A stretch of 64,000 nucleotides of DNA from Rhabdophis nuchalis (Eukaryota; Chordata; Lepidosauria; Squamata; Natricidae), in NCBI GenBank assembly GCA_039707465.1, contig CM077648.1, positions 73,303,619 through 73,367,618 on the forward strand, read 5' to 3'. Below, one piece after another: positions 35,801 through 48,094 of the stretch. The notes under the pieces are model-generated. The model made no database searches and had not been told where the DNA came from. It saw nothing but the letters and a program-made list of their open reading frames with translations. Position 1 is the first letter of the stretch; each line of letters opens with the position of its first letter. A program made the position numbers and the translations under genes.

Positions 35801-36651
35801 CTGCTTCGAAACGTTCCCCTGGAAAGCCACAAGGCCTTCTCCAGTCTGTGGCGATGCCGGAATCACCTTGGAAAGAAATTTCGATGGACTTTATTGTGGA
35901 TCTCCCACCCAGCCAGGGCTATACCGTTATTTGGGTGGTTACAGATCTTTTCTCCAAACAAGTACATTTTGTGCCTTGTTCCAAAATTCCATCCTCCAAA
36001 TCTTTGGCTAAGTTGTTTGTCACTCATATCTACCGTTTTCATGGTGTTCCCCAACGCATTATCTCTGACAGGGGCACTCAATTTACGTCTGTCTTTTGGA
36101 AGGAATTCTTGAGACTGATTGGCTCCGCCCAAGGCTTAAGCTCCGCCTACCACCCCCAGACGAACGGATCTTGTGAGAGGGTCAATTCTGTTTTGGAACA
36201 ATATCTACGCTGCTTCATTAATTTTCAGCAGGACGATTGGGCTGATCTCCTGGTGCATGCGGAAGTGGCTTATAATAATTCGGTTCACTCTAGTACGAAT
36301 ATGACCCCTTTCAGTATCGTCTATGGACAAGATTTTGTTCCCATTCCTGAATTACCGCATGTCTCACCTACTGTTCCTTCTTTGGCCGATTGGTCTTCTA
36401 GACTATCTCCTGTTTGGCCTATCATACGTAAGACCTTGAACGATGCCCATCAATCACATAAAATGTATGCTGATAAGAAGAGGTCAGCTCCCCCGGCCTA
36501 CAAAGTTGGTGATAGGGTATATGTCTCTACTAAACATTTGGATAGTCCGCAGAAATGTAAGAAACTGGGACCCAGATTTGTCGGTCCATTTACTATCACT
36601 AAAATCATCAGCTCTGTCTCCGTCCGCTTGGATCTCCCAAAAACTTACTGT
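32799..36651 (+). CDS. pol: Chromovirus Gag C-terminus plus Pol (PR-RT-RH-IN)
   Basis: One uninterrupted frame of about 1,280 codons, with no start of its own because it continues the shifted Gag. In order: capsid C-terminal part; CCHC zinc knuckle at 33277-33318 (CYRCGKVGHWANKC); aspartic protease with LIDSG near 33585; reverse transcriptase with YIDD at 34588-34599; RNase H with DASD near 35058; integrase HHCC zinc-binding region about 35670-35800; DDE core with MDF near 35883, SDRGTQF near 36064 and a conserved Glu near 36173; GPY/F-like segment LGPRFVGPF near 36570. Gag and Pol share one frame, as in Tf1. The frame is closed by an in-frame TGA at 36652-36654. Confidence 0.92.
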
Positions 36652-36654
36652 TGA

Positions 36655-36930
36655 CTGTATCCGGTGTTCCATGTTCATCTGTTGAAGCCTGAACGAACTT
36701 CGCATCTTCGCAAGCCGTTTCCTGATGCTCCTACCCCTACCATGGTGGACGGTCACCAACATTATGAAGTTCGAGACATTTTGGACTCCAGAATCCATAG
36801 AAATAAGACTCAGTTTTTGGTCAGCTGGAAAGATTTTCCCCCTTCACATAATGAATGGGTTGATAAGGACCATCTCAAAGCACCTAAACCACTACGGCAA
36901 TTTTATGCCAAGTATCCTCACAAGCCTTGA
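36655..36930 (+). pseudogene. Integrase C-terminal chromodomain, cut off by a TGA
   Basis: Same frame as Pol, directly after the TGA at 36652. Reads through PVFHVHLLKP, the linker usual before chromovirus chromodomains, then YEVRDIL, FLVSWKDFPP, NEWV and an end at TGA 36928-36930. Chromodomains on chromoviral integrases steer insertion to modified histones. The TGA sits where an arginine CGA would fit, so CpG decay is a likely cause. Without read-through the integrase would lose this domain. Confidence 0.85.
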
Positions 36931-37044
36931 CCCTTTCCCTCTTTTCTCTCTCTTGTTTTGTCCTTTCTTGTCTGTTTTTCAGGTCTAACATCTCCCTTTC
37001 GGCGGGTATCCGAGCTTTCTCGCTGTTCCTGGAGGAGGTCCGGA

Positions 37045-37410
37045 TGTCAGCCTTCGCTATCTGCTTTGCTGCCATGGAAACGGGGAGGGTGGGGTGCTGG
37101 GATTCAAATGTTGTGCTGGTGGAAAACGGTGATGGACGGTGTTATCTCTTCGGCTAACGGTCTCACATTCCAGGCTGGTGATGACCTGCCCACCTGATGT
37201 CGGAGATGAATGCATATTGGACACTGCTTTGGGGGGAGTTGGGTATTGGGTTGGGCTTAAAGGTTAATACGCTATGTTGGCGCCTAAGTATTCACTCTCT
37301 GCTTCAAATGATCTGTTCACTTACGATCCTTAGTAAAAGTAACTTTATTCATTTTCAAACAATGTCTAAGTGTGGTCTTTCCTAAGAAATCGAAGAAACA
37401 GGTCCTGACA
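37045..37410 (+). repeat. 3' LTR
   Basis: 366 bp, identical to the 5' LTR except at one site near 37287. Preceded by CTGGAGGAGGTCCGGA, which may serve as the polypurine tract although it is not a pure purine run. Confidence 0.95.
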
Positions 37411-37698
37411 GCAACCTCAGAATTATTTTAGCCAAGGAAGATATTACAGGAGAGCAATATCATTTTTACCATATACGCATTTAATGTATCTCTACAGGAT
37501 CATAATAAGCTTTATAGTATATTAACTCACATATGCATTAATCATAATTTAGGCTTTGATCATTTTATACCTGCAGCTTTAAAGAATGGCTACATTTTTT
37601 TCATGATCTTCTGAGACTTTGAAGATGAGCCTAAAGCAAAATACTAAACTAATACCCTGTGTCCTGAGACTCAAAGTGCAGTGGAATTTCATAGTTTT

Positions 37699-38076
37699 TG
37701 TCAACTGTCTGACTAGCAGACCCAATAAAAGCAGGCATTTTCAGGAACTCTAAAACCACAAAAGCAAAACTTTATTGAGTACATCATTTTGGCACTGAAG
37801 AAAGCAAAACCAACGCATGCACAACTCTGCATAGTTAAAAATGAGTTTCATCTCCTCCTCCCAAGGAACGGGTCACATTGTCCAATTAGGAATCTGCCTT
37901 TTGTTTTGATAACAGTGCACTTCATGGCCAACACCTGCAGAAGTGTCCTTGACTCTCCTGGTCGAAGATTGTAGCCTCTGCATTCCATCTCACCTTTCCC
38001 TCCCTACCCCCAGTTCTTTGGCAAGTTGAAAAGCAATAACAGTCACGAGAAGCTTAGGCATTTTTCAATCTTGACA
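37699..38076 (-). mobile_element. Solo LTR, antisense
   Basis: TGTCAA...TTGACA termini with an exact 5-bp duplication GTTTT (37694-37698 and 38077-38081). Read on the minus strand, AATAAAGTTTTGC (complement near 37770) supplies a poly(A) signal, giving the orientation. 378 bp, no internal coding sequence. Gypsy or endogenous-retrovirus origin cannot be decided from the LTR alone. Confidence 0.7.
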
Positions 38077-38081
38077 GTTTT

Positions 38082-41000
38082 AAGAGTCTTAAGACGAGTC
38101 AAAGTACAGTAGAATGGATTATGCTGATAATGATTCTTTAGAGTCACATTGGTAATAAAAACAACACTCAGTTAAAGGCGAGTCTTTTTCACAACCTCAG
38201 TTTATAATTAATGCTTTAATTAACAAAGGTTCTAACACAGCTTCTTTTAAAAGTAGATGCCATCTAGGTGAACAGTCTTAAATCTGTATACTTTTTCTGT
38301 AGTAATTGTTCAAAACCAAAAAGTCTCCTGTTAAATGAATCCATTAGTCATTTAATTACAATTATATTTTTATTTTCAATGAAAATGGTATATGACCAAT
38401 TTTCTCAGTAACTGCATATTTAGTTCTATTGCATCTTTGTCATTCTGCTGCCATCCACTTATCATTTGCTGAAAAGCTCTGTATTTTTTCTTTAATGCAG
38501 ATTTACTTCAGTCAAATAATGAGCAAATATATTATTTCATTTGAATATGTGCCATTGTTGTGGTTGATTTGGATAGGATGATGACTTTAAAAGGTAACAG
38601 TGAAAATATTGCAATTTCTGCAGAAAATATTATTAGAATGTATTAGTCTAAGAGTCTCAGGAGATTTTTTGGCCATAGAACAAAAGCAAGGTTGGAGCAA
38701 ATATGTTTCTTTACCAGGAAATTGGAGACTGATTTGGGACAGCTCCCATCTAATGCTACCTCCTCCTTCAAGCATGTACTCAAGTGCAATATGCAAACTT
38801 AAAAGATCGATGTACCATATCTTATTGGTGATGACTAATATAGAATTCTGCAGCATAATGCTTAGCTTTAAAAAAAAGTAGAGCTATTTCTATCTACAGG
38901 TGAGAGATGGAATTCGTATGAGCAAAATATGTCAGAACATATTGCAGTAATAGTTTGAGGAGGCATAAAGGACAACAGTTCATTTGCACAATACATCTGT
39001 TCTTAGCCTACAATTTACTTGATAACATACTGGTCTGAAATCAGAACTTTTAGTCTTCCTGTTTGTTTATCTCATGCTCGGGATACTTAATAGGTAATTT
39101 CAAATGTATCATGCTATCTTTGCTGTACTCTTATTACACATTTTCCTATCACTCTAAAACCTCCATGGCTGCATAAACTTCCAAGAATGAAAAGTTCTAT
39201 GGGAAGTTGCCTTCCTAAAGCCATGCCTTGGGATTTAACTGGACAGTGGGAAGCCAAGGATACTCTATTTGATAGTGCATACAATTGTAAAATAAATGAT
39301 TCACATAAATAGTCTTGGACATCTCTTGTTGAAGAACTCTTAAAAATCACTGAGGAAAAAAAATCACAAGAAATCATTATTTTCTTTAAAAGAATTTTTC
39401 AAAATAAATAGTCTTTTATGAAACTGAATGAGAACTTGTAAGAAAAAGGCAGCATTTTACTACTAAAGAGAATGTAAGTAATAGTTCGCATCCCGACAAT
39501 TACCATGCTTAAGGACTATATTAAAATTGGGGGAGAGTCTAAATTGCTTGTTTCCTTTGTTCACAGAACTCATTTGTTTTTTCTAAACTGTTCTACTCTA
39601 TGTCATAAGTATTGCTAGGATAGTACACTTGCTAAGAAAATTGAATCAATATTTAACTTAAAAGAAAATTAAACATAACTTTGGTAGTGTTTTTATTCCC
39701 TCTGGAAGAAAGCAGTGACATGAGAAAATCAGGTCCCAAATTGCCTGCAAGGATTATTTTGATTCAGTAAGAGAAGACACAGCTGCGAATATGAAAGCCT
39801 ATAGCAAAATGTTCTTTGTCTTTCTCTTGTGTGATGCAGCTGTTTCACCAGTATTAAGAATATCAAAGTCCATTCCAAAGGTTGCTCACATCCAGAATAG
39901 CCCTTGCAAGGGTCAGCTGAAGGGTTTGCTGTTTTTTTTAAATGGAATATGTAAGTCATAATTAAACAGCAAATAATACAGTACATTAACTAAATCATGC
40001 AGGACTTTGTGAAATAACTTTGAGTTGAGAGATACAAATGTTTGGAGGCCAACAGAGATTTGAAACCATGGATAACCAGGAAGCATATTTCTGCTCCTGC
40101 CATTCCATATTCTCAGAACACTAAAGGGCAACCGGCATAATCAATTGTATCTTGGTTTTCAGTTTCTCTTTTTGACTCCAGATTGATCTCTATTAAAAGG
40201 GTTTTAATATTTGAGAGGAAACCTCCTACACACAGAAGGTGGACATATTATTATCTAGCATCCATTTAATTTGGCTATAACAAAGGTAGAAAAGGAAAGC
40301 AAAGCTCCATAAGATTTACCTACTCCTTTTTCTCCTAAGGATCCTCCAACAGCTGTTCCACCAATTTGTAACAGAGGGAGGAGAGATTAAGTGTCTATAT
40401 AATATTTCAAAATGCACAATGGAACCTCAGCTTAGAGATTCTTCATTTAGCAGACTTTGGATGCAACTGGCAAAACTTTTACATGGGTATGCCCACCAAA
40501 GACATATCCTTTGCACCAAATTAGTCCAGATGGAGTACTTAAACATTTAAAAACAAATTATTTTATTCATAGCTATTGACATAATTTGTGTAACATTGTC
40601 ATTATGTAATTATATCATTTGCATCAATATGTCATTTATGCAATGGCATAATGACTGTAGGTAGACAATGTAAATTAACACAAATGGTTGCATTGTTTGT
40701 ACCATAGGGTCTCATATAAATAATGTAAATCACCATGATTTAATAAAAATTCAAGAAGAGCAGATAACTCCCTCTCCCAAATGATCCATTAAATTGACAT
40801 TTTATTATGCCTGAAGACTCTTATTTTTCTGTTCCTCCTCCAGGTCCTTATCTGTTTATATTCTGCCTTTTTATTGCTTTGCACACAGCACTGGAAGTCA
40901 TTTCAACTGAAGCAAGGGGTAAAAAGGTTGCAACTAATTAATTATAGATAAATGAAGCTCTACATGTCACCATTTCTGAGAGAGTTTGGCCTAGAGAAGT

Positions 41001-41377
41001 TGGCTTAAGGTACTTAGAGAAGGGATGCTCAGAGGCACTTTGCCTGGAACCTCCTTCTTTAAATAGAACTGTGCAGTGTCTTGTTTGATGTCAAACACCG
41101 TTTCTGTATTTTAAAAGTGAATTAGGATAGCAAATGTTTTATCCATACCACTCTGAATGCAAATATCTAGGTAATAGCAGCTTCCCGCTGATAAAGAACA
41201 AGATTAGAGTTGACAGATAACAAAGATGTAGCAGCATGTAGGCATAATGAATGTGTACAATTCCTCCAGGCGCCACCTTGGAACAACTGCTCTGCAATGT
41301 ATTGCAACAGTTTCGGAATGAAAATTTAGCTATACCTCTGCCTCGATTTTCCATGAACAGTCTTTCTTTTTCACGTC
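38082..41377. other. Intergenic DNA, nothing recognised
   Basis: AT-rich, no coding motif, few simple repeats. Low repeat content compared with the flanking DNA makes it a candidate place for conserved non-coding elements, but none can be called without a comparison. Confidence 0.5.
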
Positions 41378-41396
41378 AATTGTATTGTTGTACTAT

Positions 41397-42461
41397 GAGT
41401 TTGGTCACTGGCTTTGTTCTCTCCTTGCTTCGCGGACTGCCTCTCCAACAGACGCCATATTAACGACAAAGACTTAAAACTTTCATTAGTGCTTTTTAAA
41501 AATACAGCTACATCAACTCAAGATTATTTTAACCTAAAGAAACAGAGATGGAAGATACGCAGTTTTCAATAATAGAAGGACATCTTCAAGATATTATGAA
41601 AGAACTTAAGGAAATCCGGAAAGATAATGTTAGATCAAAATCAGAACTTTTGGAGACACAGAAAGTGCTAATGGAAAATAAACAAAGAATTGATGGTTTG
41701 GAGGGGGGGGGTTGCCTGTGACAAGGGAAGAGTTTTTTTAAAATTCTAGAAATAACTCAGTATATGCCAGGATAAATGAAATACCCAGAGAGATACGCAT
41801 TGAATTTGTGAGAGGGTCCACGGGGGGGGGGGGGGAACCTTGAGAGCACAGAGAGACGGTCCCTTAATTTATCAACAGAAAGTGGTTGCCACCTTGACTC
41901 AGATCCCGAAAAAGATTATAAAGATGGGGGGGGGGGGAATTATTCCTTCTTATTTAAAAGATTATTTAAAAAGGGGGTCTGTTTCTGGTGGGTGACGCTC
42001 GAGGGAATGTTGGCGTTAAGGGAGGGGGGAAGAGTAAAAATTAAAACAATTGCAGAGGCGGATGCCTTTGTCAAGAAAAAAAAATATATTCCCCTCTCCT
42101 GGAGGATGAAAATGGGGGAACGGAGGGGGCCACGGCTCCGCCCACTGGAGGTCAGGGAGAAGATGATACAATTGCCATAAGACTTAGATTTCATAAGTGA
42201 CTTTTTTATTGTAATAGTATAAAACTTATTTGGATGTTTATAAATGATTGATTGCATAGATCTTAAAACTGAAATATTTGTATATCTTTCCACTTTGTAG
42301 AAAAATGAAAAATTACTGTATCTGCTATTTCTTTTTATGAAGTCTCGGAGAGGGTCAACATCTCCGACATAGAGGTTCTCAATATGTCTTTCTAACTCCT
42401 TACTATCCCTTATCCTATTTTTATAAAAATCTGTAAAACCCAATAAAACTTTTTCAAAATG
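41397..42461 (+). mobile_element. L1-type retro-insertion with 19-bp target duplication
   Basis: Flanked by an exact 19-bp duplication (41378-41396 and 42462-42480), so both ends are sure. After a 5' leader, an ATG at 41548 opens about 55 codons of highly charged, coiled-coil-like sequence (MEDTQFSIIEGHLQDIMKEL...), which looks like the start of an L1 ORF1. It breaks at a G9 run near 41703. Two more G runs follow (41822-41835 and 41926-41937), then a 3' end with AATAAA near 42442. No endonuclease or RT is present, so the copy is internally deleted or non-autonomous. Confidence 0.75.
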
Positions 42462-42480
42462 AATTGTATTGTTGTACTAT

Positions 42481-45400
42481 AAAATGCAAATAATTCATTA
42501 TAGGATACAGATAATAGCTGGGTACTATTTATACAATAGAAACTAGAAATCTTTAGCAATGATTCAGATAAATTAAACTTTTAAAGATGAGGGGAAAAGT
42601 TTGCATCTGTGTAAAATATGATTTCCAAAGTATCAGTGAACTAAGATTGCTTAAATTGTTTAATTATTACTAAGCATGATATTGATAGAGTTACAAAATG
42701 CATTTAATTATTATATGATATGAAAAAGGTTTTCACCTTTTAGCTTAATCCATGACCAATCTTGATGGTGCTCATGTATCATTTTATGTCCTTAAGGATT
42801 ACTTTAGTATCCCATTTCTACATTTGTCATACATTTGCGTGTACATTTGCCTGAGCCATTCTTTCCCCTGCCCAACAGCTTTGCCATTTCTATCTTCTGT
42901 ATCTCTTTTAAAAATTCAGTTAGCATTCAACAGGTTCTGAATTCATAAATGTCTCTTCCATTCAGATATAGGACCCAATTTCTCTTATTGTAAGGTTCCC
43001 CGATCTTCAGCACTGTTCTCATATTCCACTAGATTCCCTTAGACTGACTCTGAGGAATATATCAGCAAGAGAGTACTATCACTATCTGACTTCCCTAAAG
43101 CATACAACAAGTGTACCCTTCTAAATAGAAGATGCTCCTCATGAGGATAAATATATCTTTCTTTCAGAGGGACAAAAGTTTTACTCAAAGCTTTTGTTGA
43201 GTTTGTGAAATCCTTAAAGAGACTTCACAATTCAATGCTGACCTACAATATATTCTTTTCTATTAATATTTGTGAGTTTGCCATTGTGACTTGCTTGCCA
43301 GTCCTTTCACACCAATCATTTTTGAATTTATAATGTCTGATATTGGATCATCCTACACTCAACAAGGGTATTTGGTGTTGATCTCAGACTGCCCAACTCT
43401 GGATTTACTCTTTTCAGTCTTTACTCTTTACCAAATTTAAATTTAGATTGTCTAACTTTCTCTCATTTGCTTATATCCCACATGTTATTTTCTCATTTGC
43501 TTTTGGCTCACTTTGGCCATAGCACCTTTAACAAATAAATGTTTTCTTCTAATTCAGCACTCTATGAAAATGGTCTCCTACATTAGAGAAGGCAGGTGGT
43601 TGAACAGTCCCTTGAACAGATTATACGATAATGATCTGTCTCAAAACTAATTGACCAAATTAGCAATTTACCATTCCCAGAATAAAGAATGTCTGTTCCA
43701 TAGATCAATAACCGAAGGTGTCTTTGTAACTTCTTTGTATATTATAAACACAGAAAACTTAAAACACAGCTTCTTGTTTCTGTCATCTCTACATCATCAT
43801 TGTTTTTTTCTTTTCAAACACTCAAAAACAGTTTGAATCTGTCCCTGAATGATTTTCACTTTTCCTAACAATAAAATGCTGCAGCTATGCAGAGAATATC
43901 ATGTGCCAATCAATGCTTCCTATAAATGACTAATAAGATAATGCAAAACAAAACACCAGCTGTCTATTAGTGATCTGCCTTATCATCTATCACACCACCA
44001 AAAATATCAAAACTCCCATCTTCCCCACCACATACAAAAGAAAAGGGAAAGAAATGAATTGCTATCCATTCCCCCATCCATGTTCAATACATATTGTATT
44101 CATTTGTATGACCCATTGTTTTAAAAAAAATCTGAAAGAACCTCCTTAACTGAAATAGTATTATTCTTTCTATTTTTATTTAAAGGCCATTGCAAGATAT
44201 AAACTGGAAGGGATCCTCCATTATTGAAATTTGTTTGCAGGGATCAAAGCTGTTTGCTAAGCTACATATTCTTTTAACCTGCCATTTTTTATATTTCTAA
44301 AAAGATGCCTAACATTTTATCATGTCCTTTTCTCACTGCAACCAACATTCATTTCACACTTAAAGAATCTTCATCTACATTTCTACTATGGCCATCATAA
44401 ATTGAATGCTTTCAGTTTGAACTTACTATAAATAGTAAAGTCATTTTGAACTATAAAAAAACTGGATTAACATGCTTTCTAATCTTGAGATGCCAGATCT
44501 ATATTGTCATTGGATCAGAATAATCATGTCCATTTTCTTCTTAACTGCCCACAAAGGTAACTATTGATGTTCAGAGATCAGAGGCAGTCCTAAGATTATG
44601 GAAGCAGTTTAGATGAGTGTGAGGTGGTCATTTCAAAGAAAAGTCACATCATCGAACACTTCAAGCAATTAGGGAAAAATCATAAAACAAATATTATTTT
44701 TTAGGTCCTCAGATAATTCGATTTTAAATAAAAGTTTGTATCCAATTAACAGTCTTGATTATATTGCACAGAAGAAAAGAAGAAAAAATGTCTTCGACAT
44801 AGTATTTTCATATCTAGAGGAAATATTTACCAAGAGAACCATGCTATTTCCATGACTTGGTAGATTTATAGTAATTACGTAATACATCATTTACTAGCTA
44901 GTTTACCCCAATTCTAAGACCAATTATCCTTTGGGCAGATGCATATTTGTATAGCATCCTTAAGCAGTTCCTGCCTCATGCTCCTGTTCATACCAGCTCA
45001 ATTTAAAAATCTTGTCCAGATTGAGATGCTTTGGCAACAGCTAGCAAAATATTCAATCCAGGCTGCAAGCTACCATGACCTCCCACTGGACAATTCCTCT
45101 GCTGAGAGATATGCCTGTCTAACTTTCTATTCCAGAAATGCAAAGGGGTGGAACTTATACCGTGACATTGCCTATTGTGCTGATTTTAACACATCATTCC
45201 ACTCCCCGCAGAACAACTCCTTGTCAGTGCAGTAACCCAGGAAAATTTACTAAGCATTCTGTCTGTTTTCTTCCTCTCTTCACCCCTGGACCAATGTCAT
45301 GCACACACAGTTGGTTGGGGTTGCTAAGGTTTATGTGGCTACCCATCATTTATAGATTTTATTTTATTTATAGATTTCCGATCTCACTTTCTGTATTAGC

Positions 45401-47393
45401 ACTTCAGAACATCAAGATTACTGAAATAAACAGAATGGAACAGTAATAGCAACAAAAATTTATACATGTATGCCTTTATCAAATGTAGAAATTGTGCTAT
45501 ATCATCTCAGTATAATTTGCATGTTCTATCAAAAAGGAGGTCAGAGGAATTGGAAAGATGTGATATTGATAAAAAACTATATGCTTCCTCCAATCCGTCT
45601 ACCACTGATATGATATTCTCAGGATGGCTTTCCATTTTTTATAAAGTGTGAGAATATTTATGCCATCACAAATCATGTTTGTCCCTGAAAAACTGGCTTT
45701 TGGAAATATGAGCTTGTGCCAAACAGCTTCACTTCTTAGACAGTTGACATTGATTGTGGCCAATTAAACAGCCAACTTCGATGAGAGATGAGAGATGGGT
45801 GGCTGTGAAAATTTGATTACTAAAAAAATAAAATAAACATTCCTGCAGTTCAATCTGTATAGCAAGTCTTAATTTAGCCTTGATACACAAGACAATCTCT
45901 CCTTCCTTAAATTTACCAACCTTCTTCTATTTTTTGAAATAAACTTTATTTTTCTTCCTGCCTTGCATTATCAGCACAAGCCATCTTCTCAGGCAAAAGC
46001 TGAACAGATTTGACAGCAGATGTATGGAGGATGCAGAGAGCTGCTCTTCCAGGGCGGGGGAGGCTGTGCAGCCTGATAAACAGCCCTAGAGATCCAGTCA
46101 CTCACAGTGGAGGCAAGATGAAATATCAGCATGGAAATAGGAACAAAGAACAATTTTGGGTTGCTCTTGAGAGAAGCTGTTGTGTGTCGCATGATTATGA
46201 CAGCAATACATAATCTGAATCTGAAATTTTCTGTCACAGGTTGACTTCAACTGAGAAAGCTGGTGCCTACTTGTCTTTCAAACATGGCGTGTTTTGATTT
46301 CAGGCGATTGGAAGATTATGGGAGTTTTGCCTTTCAGGATTTCCAATATCTGTATTCAGAAGCATATCTTCCTCAGCAGAGCACAGAACTGAAACTGCTG
46401 CTGTATAAATACCAAAAGAAAAGGGGAGGAAAGGAGTGGTGGTGGAATAGATGCTGGCAGTTTGATGCTTTAATATTTATTTATATCTCCGCAGGGTGGC
46501 TCCACTAGAGATTTTATGCTCTATTTAACAAGATATACCTTTAGGATGTAATTAAAGCACACAGGGAAATGCTTCTTGATAAATGAAAATGTGTGTGAGC
46601 TTTGAGAAAAAAATAAATCCCCTGAAGAGTTTGTGAGCACCTTCCTATTAGCCATTCAGGACAATTTTCTTACAAGGGTTTGATAGCTGAGCATTTTATA
46701 TAATTTACAAAGAGATATATTGAAGCTTGTTAAGAAGGGACTTGTGTTGTCTCATAGAATGATACTCTGGACATTTCTACTTTATAGGCACACCAAAGAA
46801 TTGTAACCTGATGCACCTTGGAGTTTAGATAATTTAAAATATAAAATTTCAGTAAAGTATGGGTGTTGCTTGATCTGTGATCTGCAAAAATAAATTCCAC
46901 TGATAATCAAGAATGGTGTGTCACATTTTTAGCTGTTGCTACAATAGTCCCCAATAATTGCCACTCCCTACTTTGTACATAATATTGTCTGCACACATGC
47001 TTCTTTTGGATTTAATAGAAGCACAGTAAAAAAATAAAGAGTGTTGTGATTCAACTGCTGATGAGAAGGTTATTTTCATAACGTTATTCTAAATTGAATA
47101 GTATTTTAAATATCTTTTTATTTATTTATTTACTTTTTGAGCAGGGTAAACTGCCTAATGGAAAAATGTCTCCACTATGATTTTATTATGTCCCAACTGG
47201 GAATACTGGAGGATTTTTATTTCATTTTCCTCCATCTCCAACAGTTTTTACTTCTACATTTCTTTCTTTTTTGTTTCTTTGCCTGGTCTCTCTTATTAAT
47301 ACTTTTCATTTCTCTTGTATTACTTTTTTTCTGTTTTCTCATTTTAAAATGTTTTAGTTTTCCTGTAAATATTCAAATTTTACATCACCCTTT
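42481..47393. other. Intergenic DNA, nothing recognised
   Basis: Nearly 5 kb of AT-rich, low-repeat sequence. The longest open frames are about 100 codons and show no family motif. Confidence 0.5.
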
Positions 47394-47399
47394 TCTTTT

Positions 47400-47459
<60 letters not shown>

Positions 47460-47461
47460 TT
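47394..47461. repeat. (CTTT)n microsatellite
   Basis: About 16 units of TTTC/CTTT with a T-rich lead-in. Confidence 0.95.
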
Positions 47462-48094
47462 TTTCTCTTGACTACAGAAATAATGCATCACCTTGCAGGA
47501 GTTTATTATAGCTGAGTTTATCCCAGAATGACATCTTCATTAGGTGCCTAGACTAAAAAGGCCTCAGATGTACCTGTGAGGCTCCCTGGGCTGAGATAGA
47601 CAGATTGGCCCAGACTCCCCAGGGGAGCTTCTGTGCTGTGTTATTTCACAAATGTAAAAGAAATGGTATTTGCAAATGTGGGAACTGCTGGGACACATAA
47701 AACTCTTCTTTTCAAAACACATAGCACGCAATCTTTAGAACCCTCTTGGGTTTAGATGTATAGGAGAAATGTTAAGATTTTGCTTGACCATCTGAGATCT
47801 ATTCTAACATATCTCAGTAACTTTAGAAGTAGTTTGTATTTGACTGGAGACTGTTAATTGCTGGCTGTTAAGGATCTGATACATAGCAGTCATCAACTTG
47901 AGCAGCTAACTGAAGTAAAGGTAGAGAAATAAAAGGGAAGCATCTGAAAATCCTTTGAAAATCCTGGCAATGTCACTTGAGCAAAAGTCCAAAGGACAAG
48001 GCTCCAAAGCAGAAGAGCCCCTCCCCCCATCTTTATAAGGAATAGTAGATGCTGGCACTACTTACGGCAGCATCTTTTTATTTATTTTTTAAAA

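Larger units (their letters stand above)
31761..37410 (+). mobile_element. Ty3/gypsy chromovirus (Tf1/sushi type), near full length
   Basis: Order: 5' LTR, 2-nt gap, 11-nt self-complementary PBS, gag, protease, RT, RNase H, integrase with chromodomain, purine-rich GGAGGAGG stretch, 3' LTR. The LTRs (31761-32127 and 37045-37410) begin TGTCAG and end CTGACA and differ only around one position (CTAAAGAATTC versus CTAAGTATTC), so the insertion is young. Two lesions are visible in the coding part. The expected 5-bp target duplication is not seen (left flank ..GCTACAG, right flank GCAAC..). Autonomous copies of this type exist in fish and reptiles; this one is probably inactive as read. Confidence 0.93.

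Noticed and set aside
37045..37197. Short open frames across the LTRs (also 36927-37157)
   Set aside because: They lie in LTR sequence repeated at both ends of the element, with no separate coding evidence.
47137..47511. 124-codon frame with a repeated Phe-Leu-Ser pattern
   Set aside because: It is a product of the (CTTT)n microsatellite.
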